A DNA stretch of 16,131 bases from NCBI GenBank assembly GCA_903823545.1, contig CAIJTL010001567.1:1-16131 (forward strand), read 5' to 3'. The notes below the pieces were generated by a model. It saw nothing but the letters and a program-made list of their open reading frames with translations. It made no database searches and was not told the DNA's origin. The position numbers were made by a program, and so were the translations under genes. The DNA is from an uncultured Planctomycetaceae bacterium (GTDB lineage: Bacteria > Planctomycetota > Planctomycetia > Planctomycetales > Planctomycetaceae). Below, in pieces: positions 1 to 7,380 of the stretch. Each line of letters opens with the position of its first letter. The first letter of the stretch is position 1.

Positions 1-1
1 C

Positions 2-292
2 CCGGCGTTCAAGCCTGACGGACATCAAGCGGCACCGGCGGCTCGCTGGAAAGATTCCGTCGAGTCAATTTCCGATCGCTCCGAAACGCAGGCTCTCGTT
101 CGCCAACAAATCGAAAAATTGCCGGAAACTTACCGTACCGTTTTGCTCCTTCGTGACATCGAAGAGCACGACACGGAAACCGTCGCCCAAATGCTTGATA
201 TCAGTGTGGCCGCCGTGAAGGTCCGCCTGCACCGAGCGAGACAGGCTCTCCGCACGTTGCTCGATCCCGTGTTTGGAGACTCGCGCTCATGA
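2..292 (+). CDS. ECF-type RNA polymerase sigma factor, C-terminal part (5' truncated by window edge)
   Basis: The frame is open from the window edge to the TGA at 290-292, giving 96 residues. The last ~60 form a sigma-70 region 4 helix-turn-helix: LPETYRTVLLLRDIEEHD, then a recognition segment with AQMLDISVAAVKVRLHRARQ, typical of extracytoplasmic-function sigma factors. This domain reads the -35 promoter element. Region 2 must lie upstream of the window. The stop overlaps the start of the next gene (ATGA at 289-292), so the two are translationally coupled. The neighbour encodes a zinc-finger anti-sigma-like protein, the usual pairing for ECF factors. The family is certain from the C-terminus; the regulon and ECF subgroup cannot be told from this fragment. 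Confidence 0.93.
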   Translation, partial: PAFKPDGHQAAPAARWKDSVESISDRSETQALVRQQIEKLPETYRTVLLLRDIEEHDTETVAQMLDISVAAVKVRLHRARQALRTLLDPVFGDSRS

Positions 293-534
293 CTTGCCAA
301 CATCTCATCGAATTTCTGACGGAGTACATCGAAGGCCAGTTGCCCTTATCGCAACGAACGGCTTTCGAGTTGCATTTGGCGATTTGTAGTCAATGCCGCG
401 CCTATCTGCACAACTTCAAAGTCACGATCGAAGCGACTCAGAAAGCATTCAGCGATGATCCCACTGACGCAAATCCCGGCGACGTTCCAGAACAGCTCGT
501 GCGAGCGATCATGAATGCTCGACAAGCGAATTGA
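289..534 (+). CDS. Small anti-sigma factor-like protein with putative zinc finger (zf-HC2 type)
   Basis: This is an 81-residue soluble protein whose start overlaps the sigma-factor stop as ATGA. Residues 1-40 match the zinc-binding anti-sigma (ZAS/zf-HC2) fold: an N-terminal TCQHLIEFLTEYIEG helix, then HLAICSQC, the H-x3-C-x2-C metal site, with C3 as a possible fourth ligand. In this family the domain wraps around its cognate ECF sigma factor and blocks core-polymerase binding; zinc or redox state may tune release. Unlike many anti-sigma factors it has no transmembrane helix, so it should be cytoplasmic. The C-terminal half (about 41-81) is acidic and probably helical, with no domain I recognise. 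The role is inferred from the finger motif plus the gene order. Confidence 0.85.
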   Translation: MTCQHLIEFLTEYIEGQLPLSQRTAFELHLAICSQCRAYLHNFKVTIEATQKAFSDDPTDANPGDVPEQLVRAIMNARQAN

Positions 535-552
535 CCCGTTGTGGCCGGTCGC

Positions 553-704
553 GTTGTGGCCGGTCTCCTGACCGAACCACATGCTTTCGACCGCAGGTCT
601 CCCCGTTCGCAGTGGGCCAGTGCAGGCCACTACTTCGTCTGGTTAACCATTCGGGAGACCTTCGGTCGGCTGGAAAGTGTCTCGGTCAGGAGACCGGCCA
701 CAAC
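553..704. repeat. MITE-like inverted repeat, 23-base perfect arms
   Basis: The arms at 553-575 and 682-704 are perfect reverse complements (5' arm begins GTTGTGGCCGGTCTCC). The interior is also partly self-complementary: about 592-605 pairs with about 653-666 around GGTCTCC/GGAGACC. The first 13 bases of the left arm are duplicated directly just upstream at 538-550. The element starts a few bases after the anti-sigma stop codon. No transposase ORF is inside, and the ORFs that cross it look incidental. It could be a non-autonomous mobile element or a transcribed hairpin acting as terminator. Confidence 0.8.
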
Positions 705-981
705 GGGGCCAACGCAAGCGAGCCGCGTGTGTCACATTTTTGTTTTGTCTTCAAAAATTGTGTGCGATGTGAGCTGGGATCGCGTTCTTAGAGAAGTAAG
801 CCAGAAGCGGATCGCGTGGCCAATCGAAATTGGCAGGCCCGCCCCGACTCCTGGTGATCCCCGCAAAATGCTTCGTACAACTCGGTCGGCTCGTCACACG
901 GTGCGACGACGGCTACATATCTGCCGTTCTACTGTGAAACGATTATCGCCCTCCCGACTCGTAACGAAGGACCGCATCAAC
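705..981. other. Gap upstream of apt with no recognised gene
   Basis: An open frame continuous with apt crosses this stretch, but its translation is low-complexity basic sequence resembling nothing, and it begins inside the repeat at 553-704. The only structures seen are a weak AT-rich hairpin (TTTTTG at 737-742 with CAAAAA at 752-757) and a direct repeat GGATCGCGT near 778 and 813. The apt promoter presumably lies here, but I cannot assign -35 and -10 boxes with confidence. Confidence 0.4.
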
Positions 982-1515
982 ATGACATCACTCAATCTCA
1001 AAGACCACATCCGCAGCGTTCCCAATTTTCCCAAGCCGGGAATCATGTTTCGCGACATCACGCCGCTACTCGCGAACCCGATTGCATTTCAACAAGTGAC
1101 CGATCAATTCGCCGCCCACTTTCGCGATCATGGCATTACCGCCGTCGTAGCGGCAGAAGCTCGTGGATTCATCTTCGCCGCACCGCTCGCACTCGCGCTG
1201 AATGCCGCATTCGTTCCCGTCCGAAAGCCCGGAAAGCTGCCGTATGAAACTCAGTCATTCTCTTACGATCTCGAATACGGAACCGACACGCTCCACATGC
1301 ACGTCGATGCCCTTGGCCCGAATGACCGAGTCCTTATCGTTGATGACCTCCTCGCCACCGGCGGCACGATGCTCGCCTGCGTGAACCTCGTCGAACGTCT
1401 GCAAGCCAAGATCGTCGGCTGCGCGTTCGTCATCGAACTCGATTTCCTCGGCGGCCAAAAGAAGCTCGATCGCTTCGATGTCTACAGCTTGGTGCATTAC
1501 GCCGATGAAAACTGA
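982..1515 (+). CDS. apt: Adenine phosphoribosyltransferase
   Basis: This is a 177-residue enzyme of usual family length that converts adenine plus PRPP to AMP and pyrophosphate (purine salvage, cytoplasmic). Residues 7-30 ([20 protein letters not shown]) are the characteristic N-terminal signature. [10 protein letters not shown] at 57-66 is the base-binding region. [13 protein letters not shown] at 117-129 is the PRPP-binding loop of type I phosphoribosyltransferases, with the paired aspartates D121/D122. The ATG at 982 was chosen because homology begins immediately after it and GAAGGA lies 10 bases upstream; the open frame extends further 5' but only into repeat-derived sequence. It appears monocistronic, with about 120 bases to the next gene. 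Identification is close to certain. Confidence 0.97.
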   Translation: MTSLNLKDHIRSVPNFPKPGIMFRDITPLLANPIAFQQVTDQFAAHFRDHGITAVVAAEARGFIFAAPLALALNAAFVPVRKPGKLPYETQSFSYDLEYGTDTLHMHVDALGPNDRVLIVDDLLATGGTMLACVNLVERLQAKIVGCAFVIELDFLGGQKKLDRFDVYSLVHYADEN

Positions 1516-1632
1516 AAACGCTTTGCACGAAACCGTCAGTCACACCGTGAGACGCATTAACTGTCTAGGGGTCGAAGTGCGGCTCAACCTCTCTCGTTAA
1601 AACCGCCTCACATTTTGAACAGGGACACAACG

Positions 1633-2169
1633 ATGAATAGTTTTCAAGACTTCAAGCACACCGTTCCAACCCTAGGTGCTGGCCAAGCTTCGTTTACCGA
1701 GTGCTGGTACGCGTCGTACTGCATGTTGCATAAATATCACAACCGCCCCATCGCTTCGGTTGAAGACAAGTTGAAGGGTGCCGGAATTGATATTGTGGAC
1801 GCCAAGGCCAATGGTCTCGAAGACAAAATGTATTCTCGCGCGGCAATCGCTCTTGGAACCACGATGTGGTCGGGTGAAAAATTTAAGCAAGCCCCTTCTT
1901 TTTGGGACGTTGACCTCACTGATGGCTGCGAGGACTTTATCGACGAGTTAATCAAAGGGCCGTTGTGGGTCTCGCGATACATCAAGGATGGGCTGTACCA
2001 CATTGTGATGGCGACCGGATTCAAATGGGGCAGCAGCAAGAAAGGCTACATCATTTACAACAACCCGTTTCCTGGACCGCAAAATGCCATCGAAACGGAA
2101 GACCTCACGGCAAACGTCTTCGTCAGACACATCACGAGCGCACAAGGATCGGTGCAGGCCTTTCGGTGA
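1633..2169 (+). CDS. Papain-like (C39/C70-like) cysteine peptidase domain protein
   Basis: This 178-residue protein is essentially one papain-fold domain. Q18 (oxyanion hole) precedes the nucleophile C24 in the motif TECWYASYCML. GPLWVSRYIKDGLYHIVMATG carries the candidate catalytic H123, and YIIYNNPFPG carries N143/N144, where the family places Asn or Asp. The order Gln-Cys-His-Asn/Asp and the 'small-residue, Trp, Val ... His, Ile, Val' block are those of bacterial papain-like/C39-like and AvrRpt2-type peptidases. No signal peptide or membrane segment is seen. The ATG at 1633 is preferred over the TTG at 1615 because AGGGA lies 7 bases before it. A 35-codon ORF overlaps its stop as TGATG. 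Substrate and role are unknown; an effector toxin, a peptide-maturation protease or a housekeeping peptidase are all possible. Confidence 0.72.
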   Translation: MNSFQDFKHTVPTLGAGQASFTECWYASYCMLHKYHNRPIASVEDKLKGAGIDIVDAKANGLEDKMYSRAAIALGTTMWSGEKFKQAPSFWDVDLTDGCEDFIDELIKGPLWVSRYIKDGLYHIVMATGFKWGSSKKGYIIYNNPFPGPQNAIETEDLTANVFVRHITSAQGSVQAFR

Positions 2170-2276
2170 TGAAACGTGCGAAAATGAAATGTGTGGCCGA
2201 AGCCAAAAAGCCGAAGAATCCGTTCGGTCAGCTTCCAGACGTTAATGGCCTCCAGGCCACCGGGGGACTTGTTTGA
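2169..2276 (+). CDS. Possible 35-residue peptide coupled to the cysteine peptidase
   Basis: The ATG at 2169 overlaps the peptidase stop (TGATG), an arrangement typical of translational re-initiation. The product has a lysine-rich start (MKRAKMKCVAEAKKPKNPFG), a single cysteine at position 8, and ends in TGGLV. It has no membrane segment and matches no family I know. It could be a peptide substrate or partner of the protease, or a chance ORF: 35 codons is short and the overlap is the only positive evidence. Confidence 0.28.
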   Translation: MKRAKMKCVAEAKKPKNPFGQLPDVNGLQATGGLV

Positions 2277-2295
2277 ATCACGTTGAGGTTCCGCT

Positions 2296-3576
2296 CTAAA
2301 CGCGATGCAGCGAATCAAAGAACTGCAAACTCTGTTCGGCCATCACGTCGGGTGAGAAAGCTTCATGCACTCGTTCCCAACCGGTGACTGCAAGTCGCAT
2401 CCGTTTGTCGGGATTCAGCAGCAGCGATTCCCACTTAGCAACCAAGTCGTCGAGGTTTCCCGGCTCGAACAGCAGGCCCCCTTGCGTTGTTTTGATGAGT
2501 TCGGGAAACGCTCCGTGAGCGGGTTGAACCACCGGGACGCCATTCGCTAATGCTTCGAGGATCGAGAGTCCTTTCGGCTCGCGATAGACAGTCGGAACAC
2601 TGAGGACGTCGAGCGATTTGAGGAACTCGACCTTCTCGGTCTGCGACGCGGGGCTGCCGATGAATTCGAATGCCGAGCCGAGTCGAGTGGCTTGTGAGCG
2701 GACTCGATCAAAGTAATTTCGGTCGCGATCACCCAAGTAGCCGCCGACTCGCAATCGCGTGCGCGGGTACTTGGCGTTTAAAAGAGCGAACGCTTCGACC
2801 AAGAGATGCAGCCCCTTCTCTGGGCAGAGGCGGGCGAAGTAGCCGATCGTAAACGGATCGCTGGCCGGACGCGGTTGTCCGTCGTGGCCGGTCAAGTCGA
2901 TGCCGAGCGGCAATTGATGAAAGCGGTCGAGCGGGATCGAAAGCTCGGCGGCCATTTGTTCGGCGTAGTAGCGGCTGTGCGTAATGAAACCGTCAAAGTC
3001 GCGAGCGCGGTTTCGCAACGCTTGCAGGACCGATTCACGATGCGAGTCGGGGAGCGAGTCGAGGAAGATGTCGTCCCCTTGCAGCACGCACAGCACCGGG
3101 CCAGCGAAGAGTTGTTTGATCCGTCGAACTGATCCAGCTAACAGGGCGTTGCTGAAGACGACGATGTCCGGCTTCAACTGCTCGCCGATGAACCTTGCGA
3201 GTTCTTCGACTTGATCACGCTGTGGCCCGGATTCACCAGCCAGCATGTCGAGCGTCAGTTGGCCAAGTTGTTTCGCGTCGTTGCTAACCGCTTTACTCGT
3301 CGCCCAGCGGATGATCGCGGGATGATCGAGCCAGTGTTTCAAGAAACCGGGAACTGCTCGCCACCAACGCCACTGTGACGCGAGGTAGACGTTGATGCCG
3401 CCGAAGAAGACGCGCGAGTCGCTGACGTTCTCTTCATCGACGCGAATCGGCGTGTAAGTCGGGATCAGCGAGACCTCGGCCCCGCGAGCCATCAACGCGC
3501 GAGCCCAGGTGTTGTCGTGCATGCACGACCCACAAAACATTCCCGCTCCGCCGGCTGTGATGATCGCGATGTGCAT
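2296..3576 (-). CDS. GT4-family glycosyltransferase
   Basis: This 426-residue GT-B enzyme transfers a sugar from an activated donor, probably to a cell-surface glycan or lipid. The N-terminal Rossmann half starts MHIAIITAGGAGMFCGSC, with the glycine-rich acceptor loop, and continues with WARALMARGAEVSLIPTY. The C-terminal donor-binding half holds GYFARLCPEKGLHLLVEAF, and the E-x7-E signature is in REPKGLSILEALANG (E333 and E341), as in retaining GT4 transferases. There is no signal peptide. I chose the ATG at 3574-3576 because the family N-terminus begins there; the frame stays open upstream only through a repeat. It is downstream of the large haem protein on the same strand, separated by that repeat, so co-transcription is possible but unproven. 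Donor and acceptor cannot be predicted. Confidence 0.9.
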   Translation of the reverse strand: MHIAIITAGGAGMFCGSCMHDNTWARALMARGAEVSLIPTYTPIRVDEENVSDSRVFFGGINVYLASQWRWWRAVPGFLKHWLDHPAIIRWATSKAVSNDAKQLGQLTLDMLAGESGPQRDQVEELARFIGEQLKPDIVVFSNALLAGSVRRIKQLFAGPVLCVLQGDDIFLDSLPDSHRESVLQALRNRARDFDGFITHSRYYAEQMAAELSIPLDRFHQLPLGIDLTGHDGQPRPASDPFTIGYFARLCPEKGLHLLVEAFALLNAKYPRTRLRVGGYLGDRDRNYFDRVRSQATRLGSAFEFIGSPASQTEKVEFLKSLDVLSVPTVYREPKGLSILEALANGVPVVQPAHGAFPELIKTTQGGLLFEPGNLDDLVAKWESLLLNPDKRMRLAVTGWERVHEAFSPDVMAEQSLQFFDSLHRV

Positions 3577-3593
3577 GTGAAATTTGTCGTCCC

Positions 3594-3697
3594 CCACAAT
3601 AACCCGAAGCGCCAGCGAGGGCGGACGCTTCACGACACTTCGTTGCAAACCGAGTCGGCTTAGCGTCCGCCCTCGCTCGCGCTTCGGGTTAGTGTGG
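3594..3697. repeat. Long inverted repeat (AACCCGAAGCG family), supplies the stop codon of the large haem-protein gene
   Basis: The 36-base arms at 3594-3629 and 3662-3697 pair with 2 mismatches (core of each arm: AACCCGAAGCG followed by AGCGAGGGCGGACGC). The 32-base loop is 3630-3661. On the minus strand the TAA stop of the upstream gene (3689-3691) lies inside the outer arm. A second member of the same family is at 7237-7330, with similar arms and a partly conserved loop. It may serve as a hairpin terminator between the two minus-strand genes. Confidence 0.85.
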
Positions 3698-6600
3698 TTG
3701 TTCGCTCAACAGGAACGCCAGTAGGTCGCGAAGTTCTTCGGGTTGCTTCACGAGCCCGGCGGGCATTGGCGAGATGTCTTGCAGTTTGGTTTCTTCGATG
3801 TCGGGCTTCGCGAAGGTGACTCGCTTCGCGTCGGGCAGCAGCAGTTCGAGTTTCTCGCCGGTTTCGCCGATGACGAGTCCGGAGGATTGCCTGCCATCTT
3901 TGGTGATGACCAACGTCGCTTTGAAGACGGGCGAAACCATGCGACTCGGAGCGAGCACCGATTCAACCAGATGTGGGATCGTGAATCGTTTCGCCGTTTC
4001 GGCCAAGCTCGGTCCGCCGGTGACTGGTTGATCGGCTCGGATCGCATGGCACTTCGCGCAACCGAGTCCCTCGGCGGAAAACAGTTTCTTGCCGCGAGCG
4101 ATGTCGCCGGTCTTGGCTTCCTCGAGCCAATTCACTGACAAGAATTTCGGATCGACGGGCGCGTTGCCGGTGGTCGTCGCGTTCTTCAATCGTTCGGTCA
4201 GCGAGCCAGCACTGACCGGTTCGGGCAGCGTCACCGGGATTTTGTCGAGCGTTCGATAATGGATGTAGAGGCCCGACTCGCCGGTGAGATTGCGGACTCG
4301 AAACAGGATGTCGTTGCCCCCCGGTTCGAGGTCGAGATAAACGATGTCTTGCAGCGGCAGAGCGGCCCGCGAGATGTCGTTCGTGTGGACGACGCGGCCG
4401 TTGTGCCAAACTTTGATGCCGTCATCGCTGCCGACCAGCAGCATCGCCTGTTGCTTGCGCGGGCTTTCGAGCCGGAAAAAAGCGTAGCTCGACGAGTCGC
4501 TCACATCGCCGAAGGCTTCGTGGAAGTTGAAGAACCGCGGCCCGCGAGTCATCTGCTTCCAGACGACAGATCGCTCGCCGACCGAATGCTGAGCGGACAA
4601 GTCGATCGGGCCTCGTTCGGGAGCGTGAACCGTTTCAAAACCTTTGCCGCTATCCGGGAATGGACCTGCGACCCAGGCTTTGTCGGGATTGATCAGATCG
4701 GCGAGTTGCAGCTTCCCCTGCTCATTCTTCCGCCGCACGCTTTGCACCTTCGGTTCGGAGCGCGGATCGTTGAGCACCGATAAGAAGTGCGCCGCCTGCA
4801 AACGAACCGATTCCTCTTGGTCATCCAGCCGAGCGGCCAGCAACGCGAAGAGCTGCTCTTGATCGTCGGTGTGTTTCTTCTGGGCCTTCCAATGTTCGGC
4901 GACCGTGTACGTGCCGACGCGACCGAATTTTCTCAGATCGGTTTTCTCTTTCTCGTCGGCGTATTGAATGAGGTACGCCTCATCGGGATTCCGCCACGGA
5001 GCTAGCGGCATCGATTCATCAAGCACTTCATCGACCTTCGGCAGCGTAAGCCGAAACCCGCTCGCGAGCACGGCAGCCATGCGTGTCTTCACGTCGTCAG
5101 AGTTCGCCAGCGGATTGAGTTCGCTGGCGTTGAGCCGTTCGGCCATGAGCTGCGTTGCGATGTGTCGCAGGTAGCGATCGTCGCTGCGAGCGAAATCGTT
5201 GACCACTTCCTGCGGGAGTGGACCGGGCTGTTTGAAGACCGCTGTCAGTGCGGCGAGTTGGACATGGCTGCGAGGAGTCTCCGCAAACGGGCTTCTCGCG
5301 GCGTTCTCAGCTTTGAGACCTGCCTCGAAAACCTTTCGTACCGACGGATCATCGCCAAAGAATTCAGTCAACGCGCGGATTGCCTGAAACGGTCCTTCGT
5401 ATTGAAGTCGTTCTTTGATCGCATTGGCTTGATCGCTGTCATTTCGCAGATCGCGCCCGGCTGCGGCGACGATCCAAGTGAGGCAAGCACTTCGATCCAG
5501 CACTCCATACGGTAGCAAGCCGAACGTCTCATTGCAGGCTTTGGGACCACGCCGCGTCAATTCAACGAACGCGAGGTAACGTCGCGACCACGAGTCATTA
5601 GAAAACTCGCGGAGGAGTTGATGGTTCGTCGCTTTCAGTGCATCGAACGCCTCAAACGGATGCGTCGGCGGGTCGTCTTTCTTGGTGAGCATCGCGAGGT
5701 CGCTGCGGTAGATTGGCGAGCCTTCATTGTTGGCCATGAAGGAGACTGTCACGAAGATGCGACCACCACGACCGACGGTTACGCCGACGGGGCGGGCGAG
5801 GTCTTTGCCGACGATCAGCGGTTTCTCTTCGCAGTGGAACGTCGCTCCGGCGGGTGTGAGTGGATACCGCGTGACGGCTCGGGTACACCAGCGGGCGACC
5901 AAGAGGTTGTTGCGGTACTGCTCGCCGAGGAATGCGTCGTCGTAGTACGACTGGCCAACGGGGACCGCTCGGCCGAGACCGGTCGTCATCGTGTCGAGCA
6001 AGTCGGCTCGTTCGGGAGTGATGTGCGGCATCCAACCGCGCGGCCACGAGAAGTACGCGTGCGGCACGACATGATTCAGTCGGCCCGGCACGTAAGCGTG
6101 AGGCAATCCCTCGTGGTCGTTGTCGTTCGTGAAGAGATTGAAGTTGCTGTCGAAGACAAGCCCGCAACTGTTCCGCAGCCCGGTCGCGACCGTTTGAAAT
6201 CCGGTGCCGTCCGGTCGAATGCGAAAGACCGCTCCGACACCGTTGTAAGGATGCCGCTGCCAGCCGGGTGGCACGCCCTGACCATCGGAAAGGGCGTGGT
6301 CCAAGGGAGCTACTTTGTTGTCTTTAGCATCATTGTTCTTCGCCGATTCGGACACGCCCTTTCCGTTGGTCAGGGCGTGCCATCCATCACGTTTCATTTC
6401 CGCGAGGCGTTTCGCATCGGGCGTGAAGAACGACCAATGCCCCCAGTGATCCGGTCGATCAAAGTCGCCGTAGTACCACAGCGGGTCGCCCATCGAGATA
6501 TATAGGTCCCCTTCCGGTCCCCACGCCAAGCCATGAAAGCACTGATGCACGTGCCCGGCAGGAACGCCCCACAGTAATCGTTTCGGCTTCAAGCCCTCGG

Positions 6601-6967
6601 TCTTGATCGCGCCGTCCGGCAAGACATACAGCGCGTTCATGGTCAGGACATAAAGGTCTGGGCCGCGAAGCTCCAAGTCATACGCCCACGAATGCGGCGG
6701 GAAGCGAAACAATTCGACTCGCGGCTTGTAGCCTCCTTTGTCATCCGGGTCATAACGAAAGACCGCCTCGCGTCCGCCGACAAACAATCGTCCGAGCCCA
6801 TCGCAGCGAATCGACAAGAACGATTCATTCGGCGAACTGTCGATCAACTCCAGTCGTAAGCCGGGATCGGACGGTGTGTAATCAGTCGGCGGTGCGGCGA
6901 AGACAATTGAGGGGCAATTGGCCAAGCATGTGATGGCACCGAGGACGAGCAACAGCTTGCGAATCAT
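3689..6967 (-). CDS. Secreted beta-propeller / HEAT / c-type haem protein (Pirellula/Verrucomicrobium type)
   Basis: This is a 1092-residue exported protein. Residues 1-24 form a Sec signal peptide ending SIVFAAPP. About 30-410 is the 'putative membrane-bound dehydrogenase' beta-propeller domain of planctomycetes and verrucomicrobia, with blocks such as VFRIRPDG, GLRNSCGLVFD and LFTNDNDHEG. About 440-770 is helical and HEAT-like. About 780-900 is a beta-rich PA14/carbohydrate-binding-like module with LLVGSDDGIKVWHNG. The C-terminus is the short cytochrome domain with CAKCH (C970, C973, H974) covalently binding haem c. The family is thought to act in periplasmic oxidative breakdown of carbohydrates, but the substrate is unknown. 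Residues 196-233 are encoded entirely by a palindromic DNA element (6269-6382). The start is the only ATG followed by a signal peptide. The stop codon lies inside another repeat. Confidence 0.9.
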   Translation of the reverse strand: MIRKLLLVLGAITCLANCPSIVFAAPPTDYTPSDPGLRLELIDSSPNESFLSIRCDGLGRLFVGGREAVFRYDPDDKGGYKPRVELFRFPPHSWAYDLELRGPDLYVLTMNALYVLPDGAIKTEGLKPKRLLWGVPAGHVHQCFHGLAWGPEGDLYISMGDPLWYYGDFDRPDHWGHWSFFTPDAKRLAEMKRDGWHALTNGKGVSESAKNNDAKDNKVAPLDHALSDGQGVPPGWQRHPYNGVGAVFRIRPDGTGFQTVATGLRNSCGLVFDSNFNLFTNDNDHEGLPHAYVPGRLNHVVPHAYFSWPRGWMPHITPERADLLDTMTTGLGRAVPVGQSYYDDAFLGEQYRNNLLVARWCTRAVTRYPLTPAGATFHCEEKPLIVGKDLARPVGVTVGRGGRIFVTVSFMANNEGSPIYRSDLAMLTKKDDPPTHPFEAFDALKATNHQLLREFSNDSWSRRYLAFVELTRRGPKACNETFGLLPYGVLDRSACLTWIVAAAGRDLRNDSDQANAIKERLQYEGPFQAIRALTEFFGDDPSVRKVFEAGLKAENAARSPFAETPRSHVQLAALTAVFKQPGPLPQEVVNDFARSDDRYLRHIATQLMAERLNASELNPLANSDDVKTRMAAVLASGFRLTLPKVDEVLDESMPLAPWRNPDEAYLIQYADEKEKTDLRKFGRVGTYTVAEHWKAQKKHTDDQEQLFALLAARLDDQEESVRLQAAHFLSVLNDPRSEPKVQSVRRKNEQGKLQLADLINPDKAWVAGPFPDSGKGFETVHAPERGPIDLSAQHSVGERSVVWKQMTRGPRFFNFHEAFGDVSDSSSYAFFRLESPRKQQAMLLVGSDDGIKVWHNGRVVHTNDISRAALPLQDIVYLDLEPGGNDILFRVRNLTGESGLYIHYRTLDKIPVTLPEPVSAGSLTERLKNATTTGNAPVDPKFLSVNWLEEAKTGDIARGKKLFSAEGLGCAKCHAIRADQPVTGGPSLAETAKRFTIPHLVESVLAPSRMVSPVFKATLVITKDGRQSSGLVIGETGEKLELLLPDAKRVTFAKPDIEETKLQDISPMPAGLVKQPEELRDLLAFLLSEQPH
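6269..6382. repeat. Palindromic element inserted in frame in the large haem-protein gene
   Basis: The 30-base arms at 6269-6298 and 6353-6382 are reverse complements with one mismatch (both read TGGCACGCCCTGACC from the outer end inward). Each arm is itself a hairpin, with CACGCCCT near one end and AGGGCGTG at the other. The element is 114 bases, exactly 38 codons, and on the minus strand reads WHALTNGKGVSESAKNNDAK and so on to HALSDGQGVP, without a stop. The flanking protein sequence is ordinary propeller sequence. Confidence 0.85.
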
Positions 6968-7001
6968 GACGAGACTTTCTGCAGAGCAATTTCAAAACGT
7001 A

Positions 7002-7223
7002 AAACAGGCGGCTCGCCTGTTTGTCATTTCGTTTGTGATTCCAACATCCGCAGCCCGGCATTGCCATCCGTGGGAAGTCGTCCGAAAGGAAATTTCCCAC
7101 GGATGGCAATGCCGGACAACGGATAGAAAAGCGGCTGGATTGTTCGTGTTGTCTGCGGTACTCATTCTTGTGGGATATTCGAGGATGGGCACTCAGGCGA
7201 GCCGCTTGAGCGAGAGCCTGTTT
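7002..7223. repeat. Nested inverted repeats in the divergent intergenic region
   Basis: The inner element has perfect 22-base arms at 7055-7076 and 7094-7115 (CCGGCATTGCCATCCGTGGG outward) with a 17-base loop. Around it, a 9-bp hairpin at 7002-7022 (AAACAGGCG/CGCCTGTTT) has a related inverted copy at 7194-7223 (CAGGCGAGCCGC, then GCCTGTTT). This suggests one element inside a split older one. The region separates the minus-strand haem-protein gene from the plus-strand permease gene, so promoters for both must be here, but I could not assign boxes. Confidence 0.7.
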
Positions 7224-7236
7224 CAAAACTGGATTA

Positions 7237-7330
7237 CTAACCCAAAGCGTGAGCGAGGGCGAATGCATTCTGAATGCTTCGTACTGAGGAGATCGGCTGA
7301 GCGTTCGCCCTCGCTCACGCTTCGGGTTAG
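7237..7330. repeat. Long inverted repeat, second copy of the AACCCGAAGCG family
   Basis: The 30-base arms at 7237-7266 and 7301-7330 pair with 2 mismatches, around a 34-base loop. Arms match the copy at 3594-3697 except at positions changed on both sides of the stem (C:G to T:A and G:C to A:T). Both loops contain CTTCGT and, 10-11 bases later, TCGGCT. It lies 50 bases before the ABC permease start, inside its likely leader. Confidence 0.85.
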
Positions 7331-7380
7331 TTCTGACGCTGCTTCGGCGTTTTATGTGGAACTTCAAAGTGTGAGTGTTG

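Noticed and set aside
541..981. Long N-terminal extension of apt (open frame from 541)
   Set aside because: It begins in the inverted repeat, has no family similarity, and the ATG at 982 has a ribosome site and matches the normal protein length.
2169..2276. Class II bacteriocin precursor with a double-glycine leader cut by the C39-like peptidase
   Set aside because: The GG is only three residues from the C-terminus, leaving no mature peptide, and no transporter is adjacent.
5618..6505. 295-codon plus-strand ORF
   Set aside because: It is antisense to the well-supported haem-protein gene. Its sequence is Val/Arg/Asp-rich in the manner of a reverse-strand shadow.
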